Positions 1 through 9,200 of a stretch of 36,434 nucleotides of DNA are shown one piece after another. A program made the position numbers and the translations under genes. The stretch comes from Poteriospumella lacustris (Eukaryota > Sar > Chrysophyceae > Chromulinales > Dinobryaceae). Numbering within the stretch: the first letter of the stretch is position 1; the number at the start of each line of letters is the position of its first letter. Under the pieces are notes generated by a model that had not been told where the DNA came from, ran no database searches, and saw nothing but the letters and a program-made list of their open reading frames with translations. Where the stretch lies: positions 1-36,434 of the forward strand of contig SMOI01000310.1 of assembly GCA_008000375.1 (NCBI GenBank). Direction: 5' to 3'.

Positions 1-413
1 GGAAAGTGGACTGGCGGCAGCTGCGCCTTCGGCGGAAATACGAAGTCCACCGGCGGCGGAATGGCACACTTCAAAAAGCGCGGCTCTCCGTGGTAGAAAG
101 CGAGACCGTATGTCTGGTCGAAGTGAGGATCTTGTATTTTGCAAAGTTCGAGAGTATCGTTAAGCACCTTGCAAGTCGACGGCACCTGAAAAGGGATACG
201 ATCACCGTGTCCGGCACGGTCTGCATGTTCCAGAGGAACATCGGCTTTTCGGAACTTCAGCTCCAGAGGAATTGATGTCGTCGCAGTTTTCGACGTTGTC
301 GCAGCAATCTTTTGCAAATCTGCGTGACCTACTTCGTGTCTCGCGGCAATGAGGTTGCACAACAACGCAAAAACGACAAGAGCGGCCGCGAACAGCGATG
401 TCATTTTACTCAT
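1..413 (-). CDS. Secreted SAM-dependent methyltransferase-like protein, 5' part (cut by window edge)
   Basis: Reading leftwards from the ATG at 413 (a second in-frame ATG lies at 404), the frame stays open to base 1 and gives 137 codons. The first ~20 residues form a hydrophobic signal peptide or anchor (LFAAALVVFALLCNLIAA). The rest closely matches the N-terminal part of the intact gene at 35159-36193: both share IPLELKFRKADVPLEHADRA, DPHFDQ and FYHGEPRFLKCAIPPPVDF. By that homology the missing part should carry the methyltransferase fold. Bases 1-104 match 35450-35553 in reverse complement with one difference, whereas upstream codons are clearly diverged. The gene is divergent from the nucleoporin at 730. 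The secretory leader suggests a Golgi or cell-surface role; the substrate is unknown. Confidence 0.85.
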   Translation of the reverse strand, partial: MSKMTSLFAAALVVFALLCNLIAARHEVGHADLQKIAATTSKTATTSIPLELKFRKADVPLEHADRAGHGDRIPFQVPSTCKVLNDTLELCKIQDPHFDQTYGLAFYHGEPRFLKCAIPPPVDFVFPPKAQLPPVHF

Positions 414-729
414 CCGGAAATCAGAATCTTTTTGGGGTGGGCTCGGCCACGTTGAGATTATGTTAGTGAAACGAAAGCGGACGAAAGTTGTTGTGGTCGG
501 TGGTCGGCAGTTCGGTGGGTTCTCGTCTGCTGGACCACTTTTTGGGTTGTCAAGACATCTGGGTTCATCGTCGTCATCCTGTGACGACCACACCGGAGCC
601 GGCGGAGCAGGCTTCTCCGTGTTCGTATAACTATTCGGTTCTTTCTCGTTGGGCATCAAACTTATATCAGGCGAAATTGCACCATTTTCATCTATTGACC
701 GCGGCGGATGCGCAGAGCCTGCAGATAAA
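414..729. promoter_or_regulatory. Shared intergenic region between divergent genes
   Basis: These 316 bases separate the start codons of the leftward methyltransferase paralogue (413) and the rightward nucleoporin (730), so they should hold both promoters and 5' UTRs. I see no clear TATA box or repeat. Reading frames open here lack an ATG that continues into a recognisable protein. Confidence 0.5.
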
Positions 730-2979
730 ATGAGCGAGTCGACGCTAATCAGCCGCCTCTCGTTCTCGCCAGGCATTGCTGCGAAACTGACGGATCTCAA
801 TACTGAGGTGCTCCACCAGTTGAGAAACTCCGCGACAATTCTTAATGCGATCGACAGTATTGACAAGTCTACTTCATCGCTCTATTATGAGCTTCTAGTT
901 CACACCGCCGCTGTGGAACAAACTGGATTCGCCGTCGATTGTGGCACGAAAAGTTCTTGTTCAGGCCAGGCTCTGCACGTGCTGCGCTCTTTAGACCGCA
1001 TTAAGCTTCATATTGACGCACTGCGATGCAAACTGTACAGTCAAAACGGTGGATCGGTTCTGAACGTGGATCACGGCGGCTCGTTGTCGCTGTCGCAGTT
1101 GCGACGCAAGATCGATGATCTGCAGGCAAAGTTTGAGAGCGCCCTGAGTCTAATATCAGAACATCGGCGCCGCCTGCCTCTGTCATATCACGTTGCATTG
1201 GGCAGTGGCGGCCGATCGTTGCGCTTCGTTGACGACGACGACGACGAAGGCGACGAGGGCGACCACGAGAACAAAGATGGGGACCGCTGCCTTCTTCATC
1301 GGCTCACGCTCAGCTGTAGCAGCGACCATCTCGTCAACGCTGGTCAGTGCCCTCGTTGGAGCCTCGGTGTGCTGGACGAGTCAACTATCTGCGCCAGTGA
1401 GAATGGGTCGCCCATCGCGAGTCCGCCGTCCGCCTCCCGTCGGCCTCGATTCTTTCCTTCAAGCCTTTCCAGTCGCGAGAACTTTCGCGCCACACAGCGG
1501 CGCAAAGCGTGGAAGACGATTGCGAGAAGCGTCGAAGCGGAAATGTCGCGACCGTGCCTGTCGCTGCCGCTCTTTTCGAGTGAGCAGTATTCCGAAGCGC
1601 TCAGTGGCGGCCACGATGTGTCCTACGCTCTGCATCGTCGTCGATTCCGAGCCGTCAAAGCTGTCGACTGGGTCGAGACGCTGCGCCCGCACACGATCGC
1701 AACAGCCAGTGCCCATGATTCTCTGGCGGACGATACTCTCGTGGGCGACCTGTCGGAGCTTCTGGCCAAATCGCTCTCCGTTCGACCGACTGCACCCAGC
1801 GCGTCCTCGTCAACGTTGCGCCCGGACGAAGGAAGCGCGGTTGCGCCACCGGCGTCGACATTGATGGCGACATTTACGACCTCTGCGCTACCAGCGCTGT
1901 TGGAGTCGCAGCTGCGATACAGCTACAAGGTCAAGCCACCGCCGCCCCCGCCACCGCCCCCTCCAGCTGCTCTGTCCGCACCTGACGCTCCTCCGTCTGC
2001 CCTTGCTCCAGTCACCAATGCGAAGGCGATTCTGCCCGCGTCTGTTCACTCCGGTGCAGCTGCAGCAGCCCCGGCGAAGGAACCGTCGGTGGAAGAGGAA
2101 ATCCGCCGCATTTTCGCCCAACACAACCCCAGCAAGATCAGCGACGTGCCGGAGCTCCTTCAGAAGTACGCGGGCAAAGAAGCCCTTCTGCTGGAGAAGA
2201 TGCGCAAGAAATATGAGCAAGCCCCGCCGAAGCCCGCCACAGCCTGCGCGCCGACGACTTTAGGGTCTGTGGCCGCGCCCCCCGCGACGACTGCGTCGAC
2301 CGGTGCTACTGCCGGGCGACCCACTGCCACTGCCGGGCGACCCGCGACCACTGCGTCGTTCTCCGTCTCGAACGCGTTTGGCGGGGCAGGGAACGCTGCC
2401 CCTGTGTCATTCTCCGGAGGCGCTGCAGCTCCCACGCCTTTCTCTGGCGGCGCGGTCACGTCGGTGTTCACCCCGCCGAAGGCTAACGCTCCCACTGGCA
2501 GCGCTACCTTCAGCGGCTCGCTCGGTTCGGGTGCGCCGAAGAGTCTCTTCGGAGGCGCAGCTGGATCGCTACAGAGCCCACCGCCCGCGGCGACTCCGTC
2601 GCAGTCGCAGTTCGGAAACGGCTTCGGCGTGTCCGGTGCTGGCACAGGCGGCGCGGAGGGAATCCAACGCCGCATCGAGGCGATCTACCGGCAGCACAAC
2701 CCGCAGAAGATGGCGGAGATCCCGCAGCTTATGCAGAAGTACGCTGGCAAGGAGCAGGAGCTGCTCGATCGCGTTCAGAAGAAATACTTGTTGCAGCCAG
2801 CAGCAGCGGGTCCCTCCGCCCCGTCCACGTCGCTCTTCCGATCGTCCGGAGCTGCTCAGGGGGCCACACAGCCACCGTCGTTTGGGGCGGGCTTTGGCTC
2901 GCCGAGTGTTCTCGGTGGCGGTAGCGCTGCGGGCGGTACGCCAGGGACGGGTCTCGCCACCAGTTTGTTTCGCAAATGA
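730..2979 (+). CDS. FG-repeat nucleoporin (Nup62/Nup214-like)
   Basis: An intronless frame of 749 residues starts at ATG 730 (aaaATGAGC, with A at -3). The frame is open further upstream but has no other ATG there. Residues ~1-150 are helix-rich and could form coiled coil (for example AAKLTDLNTEVLHQLRNSA). The middle is Ser/Arg-rich, with a run of ten prolines near 405-415. From ~540 onward there are FG-type and GLFG-like dipeptides (NAFGG, SLFGG, QFGNGFG, SFGAGFG) in a Gly/Ala/Ser/Pro/Thr matrix, as in nucleoporins that line the pore and bind transport receptors. Two copies of a ~40-residue helical motif flank the FG region, near 455-497 and 643-690; both contain QHNP, QKYAGKE and KKY. I recall similar motifs in nucleoporins of some protists, but assignment to Nup62, Nup214 or Nup159 is not decided by what I see. 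Confidence 0.8.
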   Translation: MSESTLISRLSFSPGIAAKLTDLNTEVLHQLRNSATILNAIDSIDKSTSSLYYELLVHTAAVEQTGFAVDCGTKSSCSGQALHVLRSLDRIKLHIDALRCKLYSQNGGSVLNVDHGGSLSLSQLRRKIDDLQAKFESALSLISEHRRRLPLSYHVALGSGGRSLRFVDDDDDEGDEGDHENKDGDRCLLHRLTLSCSSDHLVNAGQCPRWSLGVLDESTICASENGSPIASPPSASRRPRFFPSSLSSRENFRATQRRKAWKTIARSVEAEMSRPCLSLPLFSSEQYSEALSGGHDVSYALHRRRFRAVKAVDWVETLRPHTIATASAHDSLADDTLVGDLSELLAKSLSVRPTAPSASSSTLRPDEGSAVAPPASTLMATFTTSALPALLESQLRYSYKVKPPPPPPPPPPAALSAPDAPPSALAPVTNAKAILPASVHSGAAAAAPAKEPSVEEEIRRIFAQHNPSKISDVPELLQKYAGKEALLLEKMRKKYEQAPPKPATACAPTTLGSVAAPPATTASTGATAGRPTATAGRPATTASFSVSNAFGGAGNAAPVSFSGGAAAPTPFSGGAVTSVFTPPKANAPTGSATFSGSLGSGAPKSLFGGAAGSLQSPPPAATPSQSQFGNGFGVSGAGTGGAEGIQRRIEAIYRQHNPQKMAEIPQLMQKYAGKEQELLDRVQKKYLLQPAAAGPSAPSTSLFRSSGAAQGATQPPSFGAGFGSPSVLGGGSAAGGTPGTGLATSLFRK

Positions 2980-3153
2980 CGCGTCAACAGTACACAGCGC
3001 GTCGCCGTCTACACGTTGGACAGGCGGTTGTAACAGTGGTCCTTGAAATGGTCCTTGCGGCTCCTCGTGGCCTAAGAACATAGATGGCTCGCACCAGGTG
3101 AAGTGTTCCAGTTAAAACGTGTTAGTAAAGAGAGCGATTGTTGCTGGGATTCA

Positions 3154-3181
3154 GGGGTTAGGGTTAAGGGGTTAGGGTTAG
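3154..3181. repeat. Interstitial telomere-like tract
   Basis: The tract reads GGGGTTAGGGTTAAGGGG followed by TTAGGGTTAG, that is four TTAGGG-type units with a one-base insertion. It overlaps the 3' end of the leftward glycosyltransferase pseudogene and supplies its stop codon (TAA at 3166-3164), so the last codons of that frame are read from the repeat. It could mark a healed break or a former chromosome end, or be a chance short repeat. Confidence 0.75.
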
Positions 3182-4292
3182 TTTCTCCTGCGCCAAGAAG
3201 TTGATAAAGCTGCGCTGAAGGGACTGGACCTGCAACGGCACACAAACTTGTCCCGGTTTGGCGTCGTCGTTGCAGCTCACTCGCTGGTGGATCAAATGGA
3301 ACAGAATTGTTTCGGGATTCACCCACGATGGCTTGTCCAGCGCCAGCATATCGTTCAGACACTCCCCTTTGTGAGGGACATGTCGATGCAAAGCAGTCAG
3401 ACGCAGGCTTAGAGACAAGTTGCCGACCACCTCGCGACGCCGCTCCTCGAAGGTCATTCGGTCCAGCGGCGTGGACACCGCCCTGGTCAGATGGAGGCAG
3501 CCTGGGAGATGGTGATGCATGAATAGATTGTGCATATAATGGTCGACAAGAAACATTGGCAAACGCCGCATGCGGCACGCATCTGGCTTCTTGATGCAGT
3601 ACTGCGTCAGTCCATCGGTGTACACCCATCCGTGATTCTTCGTCAGGTCTTGAGCCGGCCACACTTCCGGGCGATTCCACAGAAACAAAGGGACCGTTAT
3701 TACTGCGTGGCTTCAGCATCATAATGTGGTTGCTGAAATAGTGATTGTGCTGCGAGGCGATCCACTCGCAATTGGTACGAAGATACGGAGAGAGATCTCG
3801 CACCACCAGCACGTCTTCGTCCACATAGACGCCGCCATTCTCGTGGAGAATGATCAGTCGCACGACATCTGATATTGACGCAACGTTGACGTCGGGAATA
3901 TCCTTGTAAGTCCAGCCATGAGCGGGATCAGAGAGAATCGGCGACGCGTCCAACATCGTCGACCACTCGGTGACATTGATCAACATGTGTCCCTGGTCGA
4001 GCAGCCTCTTGTATCGGTACTGTAAGCTGTGATAGGATTGCAGCCAATGACTGGATTCGCGGTGTTTCCCTTGGCTGAACCACAGCCATATCGAGAACAT
4101 CGTAAAGTCTTGCGTGGCGACCACGGCATCAAGCGTTGCGTGGAGAGAAGTCTTCGCATGATGTCGTCTGCTCATCAAACCCGTTCTTCCGAATGTTATC
4201 ATCCCCATCGCAATTTCCGAAGGGATACAACGTCTGTTCCTCAATTGCACAACCACTGCGACCATTGTGGAAGCAATTGCACGGTGAGTCAA
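3164..4292 (-). pseudogene. DXD-type glycosyltransferase (Gly_transf_sug / GT32-like), frame-broken
   Basis: The leftward frame carries the family signature: SISDVVRLIILHENGGVY followed by VDEDVLVVRDLSPYL, where DED is the metal/nucleotide-sugar-binding DXD motif. It continues to SNHIMMLKPRS near 3710. The homologous-looking continuation (PLFLWNRPEVWP, then HGWVYTDGL) is in the +1 frame, so the gene is broken near 3690-3710. A 76-nt intron (GTACCA...ACGCAG) would also restore the frame, but it would remove the plausible coding segment around SNHIMML, so a frameshift is preferred. The end is in the telomere-like tract. The 5' end is unclear: another frame at 4129-4317 also looks protein-like, so a second break or an intron is possible. 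The ancestral enzyme would have worked in the Golgi lumen. Confidence 0.65.
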
Positions 4293-4566
4293 CCCAGATC
4301 AACACAATACCCACCATTATTGAAGGTCACCGCTTCTGCAGAGGAAGTAAATGAAGTGAGAGTTTCTGTTGCTTAATGAAATGGACTTGCCCATACAATG
4401 AGAGTTGCTCAATACATGAGCAAGTTTGTTGGAAGAACGCTGCACGTTCTGCACGGTCTGTCCGTATATTTAATATCTACATGGACATCTCTGCGACAGG
4501 GCAGAATCTTGCCTTTCGCGTTGATTGAGAACAACAGACAAGTAGCCAATCGGTCGATTCAATCAG

Positions 4567-5031
4567 TTGGCTAGTCTTGGAGCGATATCCACCAAAACCT
4601 GCCTAATTGGTCTGAGCCTGTTGATGATATTGGCGCAAGAAACCCTGTGTGAGCAACAGAAAGCATCGTTTGTGCTGGTAAATCTACCGACATTAACAGC
4701 AAGAGCAAATGAATACTTTCTTCCAAAAGGACCACCCTATCAAGGTGAGTGTCTTGCCTCCTTTGTCAGCAGATCGCAAAGAGGTTAGATACTACGTCTC
4801 GACCACTAAGCGATACCTGGCTTTGTATTACTACTTCCTGGCTAACCCAACGAAGCAACACGTGTTCCACATTGAGTCGGACATAATGGTCTACGGCAAC
4901 TTCGCGAGACGATCGAAAGTCCTTATGAGCTGCGAGGCCGATCCGATCGGCGTCGGTATCCTTCCAACTTGGGCAGCTTCGTGTACTTGTTTCAGCAGGA
5001 TCCCTCCAACGTTGTTTGGTCCAAACCGTAA
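4567..5031 (+). pseudogene. Glycosyltransferase remnant, truncated next to a hairpin repeat
   Basis: A hydrophobic leader (CLIGLSLLMILA) is followed by ASFVLVNLPTL. A candidate micro-intron at 4745-4769 (GTGAGT...GTCAG, 25 nt; 28 nt if the next CAG is used) joins YQ to DRKEVRYYVSTTKRYLALYY. The remnant then has NPTKQHVFHIESDIMVYGNF, where the acidic HIESD motif resembles the DXD region of glycosyltransferases, and SCEADPIGVG. A frameshift near 4935-4960 moves the likely continuation (YPSNLGSFVYLFQQDPSN) into another frame, and a TAA stops it at 5029-5031, just before the inverted repeat at 5036. No later part of the fold is seen. No ATG begins the frame until 4624. I infer a dead fragment whose 3' half was lost. 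Confidence 0.6.
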
Positions 5032-5035
5032 CCGT

Positions 5036-5144
5036 AGCCATGAGCAAATCTGACGCAGATTTGTGTGAGAATATCTTTTCTGCCTGCCTACCTACGTATG
5101 TAAAGATATACTCACACGAATCTGCGTCAGAGTGGATCATGGTG
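5036..5144. repeat. Hairpin (foldback/MITE-like) inverted repeat
   Basis: The arms 5050-5078 and 5102-5130 are complementary over 29 bp with two mismatches (left arm begins CTGACGCAGATTTGTG), separated by a 23-nt loop. Weaker complementarity continues outward to about 5036 and 5144 (CCATGA / TCATGG). The element abuts the end of the glycosyltransferase remnant. No target-site duplication is obvious. Confidence 0.8.
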
Positions 5145-5401
5145 ACACTGTTGTGTGGGAGGGATCGCCCGAAACTGGAAACAGCAGTGCATAAACCAGC
5201 ACTGTACAAATTCGTTCTCACGCCAGCTTATCTCTTTCAGTTAGCTGGCAGTACTATGTACAGCTCTAGGTCGATTTCGTCCGTCCGTCGGAGTGCCGCA
5301 GCCACACAAAACGTCGCTCTCGCCTCGTCCGCCGCCGCTGTTGGAGACGAAGATATCGACGAAACATCACAAAGAATATCCATCCTTTGATCCCCACCGA
5401 A

Positions 5402-6076
5402 ATGCCCGCCTTCGCCAACGTCGCTGAACTCGAGAAGTATCTCTCCACCCGCTCCTACATCACCGGCTTCGCCTTGAGCCAGGATGACGTGAAGGAATTC
5501 AACGCTTTGTCCAGCGTTCCTGCCTTCGCCACCCATCCCAACGTCTTCCGCTGGGCCAAGCACGTCGCTGCTTTGACTGGTTTGGCGTTCAAGGTTGGAG
5601 GTTCTGCTCCTGCTGCCGCCGCCGCTGCTCCTGCCGCCGCTGCCAAGAAGGACGACGACTTGAACCTCTTCGATGAGGATGAGGAGGCCACCGAGGAGGA
5701 GAAGGCCGCCACTGTTGCTCGCCGTGCGCGCATGGAGCAGGCCCGCAAGTTGAAGGAGGCTGCGGATGCCGCGAAGGGCAAGAAGGAGCAGAAGGTCAAG
5801 GAGGCCGAGAAGTCCCTCGTTGTGCTCGAGGTCAAGCCCTGGGAGGCCGACACCGACTTGGAGGCCCTGTGGAAGGAGATCATCAAGTTCGAGAAGGAGG
5901 GTCTCACCTGGGGTCAGACCTTCAAGCTTGAGCCCGTCGCCTACGGCATCAAGAAGTTGGTCTTGACCTGCACCATCGTCGACGCCCTCGTGTTGATGGA
6001 CGACGTCACCGAGAACATCGAGGCCATGGAGGACTACGTCCAGTCCGTCGAGGTCGCCTCCATGAACAAGATCTAA
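5402..6076 (+). CDS. Translation elongation factor 1-beta (eEF1B guanine-nucleotide exchange subunit)
   Basis: The product of 224 residues is intronless and starts at ATG 5402 (ccgaaATGCCC). Residues ~1-65 form a GST-C-like N-terminal domain (YLSTRSYITGFALSQDDV, VFRWAKHVAAL). An Ala-rich hinge follows, then the acidic patch LNLFDEDEEATEEEK with LFDEDEE typical of the family, a Lys/Glu-rich helix, and the C-terminal EF-1 guanine-exchange domain (residues ~135-224: LVVLEVKPWEADTDLEALW, AYGIKKLVLTCTIVD, EDYVQSVEVASMNKI). The factor recharges eEF1A with GTP during elongation. Length is normal for the beta subunit. Codon use is strongly biased to C/G-ending codons with GAG, AAG and GCC dominant, as expected for high expression. 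It is tail-to-tail with RecQ4, 173 bp apart. Confidence 0.97.
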   Translation: MPAFANVAELEKYLSTRSYITGFALSQDDVKEFNALSSVPAFATHPNVFRWAKHVAALTGLAFKVGGSAPAAAAAAPAAAAKKDDDLNLFDEDEEATEEEKAATVARRARMEQARKLKEAADAAKGKKEQKVKEAEKSLVVLEVKPWEADTDLEALWKEIIKFEKEGLTWGQTFKLEPVAYGIKKLVLTCTIVDALVLMDDVTENIEAMEDYVQSVEVASMNKI

Positions 6077-6193
6077 GCTTTCCGCTGGCATTGTAATCGC
6101 CTAACTCGTGTCTGGTTGTCTGTCGTTAACCTGTGCCGCGGCGGCGGCAGCAGTTCACAGAAGTTACACCGCGGCGCACGAGCCACGTCCATA

Positions 6194-6217
6194 CCCCCCC
6201 CCCCACACACACACACA
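6194..6217. repeat. Poly-C / (CA)n microsatellite
   Basis: Eleven C residues run directly into about seven CA units, in the short gap between the convergent eEF1B and RecQ4 genes. Another 11-C run lies at 16243-16253. Confidence 0.9.
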
Positions 6218-6249
6218 GAGCAACGGCAGGTTGTACCCAGCCGCAGCAG

Positions 6250-9200
6250 CTAATCGCAGTGCCTCAGCACGAAGTCGAGCAGCTCGTCGAAGTCGACGTC
6301 GCGGAAGTGCCCGGTCACCTCGCGGTACGCGCCCTCGGCGCTGCTCCAGTAGCGCGAGTCGCCCAGCAGCGCCGACGACTCGGCCGCAGTTGACGGCGCC
6401 TGCGAGGTGGAGGGGAAGCAGCCCTGCAGGATCTTCGCCATCTGCAGCGCGCGACACTGCTTCGAGCACTGCGCCACGTGCCGCGACACCGCCGCCCGCT
6501 GCTCCGCCGCGCTGCTCGCGTCGACGGGAACAGCGGCGGCGGCGGCGAGCGCTTGCGACACGAGGTCGACGCAGTGCCGCGTGAGCTGTGCCACCGGCTG
6601 GGTGAGACATGCGTCGCGCCGCAGCAGCTGCGCCGCACCGCGCACCGCGTCTTGCGTCGCGGCGCTGTCCGCGAGCGACACGAAGCCCAGCGCAGCGGGA
6701 GACACGGCCGCTCGACACTGCGCGACCAGCTGCTCCACGCGGTTGCGCGTGGCCCCGTCGACGTCGTCGGTGTCTTCCGCGGCAGCCGCTGCGAACGGGT
6801 CTTCGATCAGTCGCGCGAGGAAGCGCTGCGTCGCTTCGGCGGCGTCCGCGTCGTCGGCAGCGTCACCGTCGCTGCCGCCGTCGGTGGCGAGAACGCGCGC
6901 CGCCGCGTACATGGCGCGCACGCGCTGCGCCTGCAGGCGACACACCTGCGACAGCCGCGTCGCCTGAGCGGCGATCCAGCGCGTCAGACGTCGCAGGTCG
7001 TCGCAGACCAGCGTCGCCGCGCCGTCCGCTGCGCTCCCCGACGGGGCCAGCGCCAGCGTCAGCGCCAGCGTCAGTCCGTCGTCGTCGGCGGCGGCGTCGG
7101 CGTCGTAGCGGAACGACAGCACTCCGAGGCGCTGCAGCGCCTCCAGCAGCGCGAAGACGCGCGCCACCGTGACGCTCTGCCGCGTCTCTCGCCGCAGCGC
7201 CTCCACCGCCTCCGAGACACGCAGCGTGCACTCGCGGGACACCGGCGCCTCGTTGCTCGCCGCGTGTCGCGCAGAGGGCGACACGCCGAGCTCGTCGGCG
7301 CTGTAGAACGACACCGGCGCGTGGTCCGCCTCTCGACGCGCAGCGGTCGCCGCGGTCGCTGCGGCCGTCGCGTCGAGATTCGCGAAAACGCACCGCAGCA
7401 TCGCGGCGAGACACGCGTCGCTCGCCAGCGCCTGCGCGACACGCGACGCGGGAGCCGCCGACGCGGCGGAGGCGTCGATGGCGCACCGCAGCAGGCGCAG
7501 CTGCGACGCGTCGCTGACGAAGCGCACGCGGAGCACGTCGCGGTGCGTCTCGCCGAGCGACAGGCGCTGCGCCGCATCGGCCGAGTCGCCCGCGAGAAAC
7601 GCCAGCAGCGACTGCCACGTGGCGTCCGCGACGCAGCCGGTCGCGCGGCGCAGCGCGGCGAAGCGCACGAAGCCCGCGTAGCGTCGGTCCGCGCCGCCCG
7701 CGCCGGCCTCGCGCCGCAGATGCGCGCGCAGACACAGCGCCAGCGCCAGCAGCTGCAGCTCGCCGACGCGGTCGCTGTGGCTCAGCGCGCACAGCTCGCG
7801 CAAGTCCTCGCGGCGGAAGAGCAGCAGGCCGCGCGCCGGCTGCGCCGCGGCGGAGGGCGCTGCGCGGCCTGCGCGGCCAATCTCCTGGACGAACTGCTCG
7901 ACGGAGCGCGGCAGCGACGCGTGCAGCACGGCGCTGACGGCACCGAGGTCCACGCCGAGGCCGAAGGCGGCCGTCGCGACGACGACCTGCAGCGACGCGG
8001 CCCGCTGCGTCGAGCCGCCGGCGCCCGCCGCGGTCTTCGTGAAGCGGCGCTGGACGAGGGAGCGCTGCGCCGTGTCCATGCCGCCGTGGTAGCTCCACAC
8101 GGCCGCCTGCTGCGGCAGCGCTGCGCTCAGCAGCGACGCGAGCGCGTCCGCCTCGTGGCGCTTCGACACGTAGACGATGGCCACGCCGCCCGCCGCCGCC
8201 AGCAGGCGCTGCAGGAAGCACAACACGCGCTGCTCGCGGGGGCCGCCGGCCGCCTCGGCGCCGCCGCCCGCGTCGAGGTCGACCGCCGCCAGTCGCAGGT
8301 TGCGCCGCACGCTCAGCACGCGCTGGCAGAACAGCGCGAGTTCTCCGCGGCGCTGGCGCGTCTCGACGACGCTGTCGGCGACGCGGCGCCGCGTCGACGG
8401 CGCATTGGGCGCCGCGTCGACGAGCGCCGCGAGCAGCGCGACGAGGTCCGCGCGCACCGCCGGGCCGGCCGTCGCCGTGACGCAGAGGACGCGCCGCGGC
8501 TGCGCGGCGCGCAGACTGTCGCCGAGGCGCAGGAAGGCCGGCCGGAAGAACAGGCCCCAGTGCGACACGCAGTGCGCCTCGTCGACGGCGCAGAGCGACA
8601 CGCGGCCGCGCCACACGGCGCCGGCCACGCGCAGCGCCTCGCTGCGAAACTGGCGCAGCAGCTGCTGCACCGGCCGCGTCTGCAGGCGCTCGGGCGACAC
8701 GAAGAGCAGGTGCAGCTGGTGCCGCAGGGTGCGACGCATCACCGCGACGGCCGCGACGGCCGACAAGGCGCCCGTCGCCGCCGCCGAGAGCGACGCGGCG
8801 CACGCGCGCAGCTCGGCGGGCAGGCGGCGCAGCTGGTCCTGCATCAGCGCCAGCAGCGGCGACACCACCAGCACCGCTTCGCTCTCGCAGATCCGCGAGT
8901 CAGCGGCGCCTCCGCGGCGCTGCAGACGCTGCAGCAGCGCGACGCGGCGGCTGAGCGCCAGCAGCGCGGGCAGCACGAAGAGCAGCGTCTTGCCGTGGCC
9001 CGTCGGCATCAGCGCCACGCCGCCGCGCTCGACGCGCGCGCCGGTGACGTTCGCAGCGACGGCAGCCGCCTGCGGCGTCGACGGCGGCGGCGGCGAGAGC
9101 AGGTGCAAGAGCGCGACGCACTGCGCCGGCCGCAGCGACGAAACGCCGAGGAACCAGCGCGCCGTCGCCCGCAACTGCCGCAGCAGGCGCTCGTGCGCGC

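Noticed and set aside
1193-1864. Alternative + strand frame inside the nucleoporin
   Set aside because: Thr/Arg/Ser-rich shadow overlapping the coiled-coil and linker region of the supported gene, with no domain.
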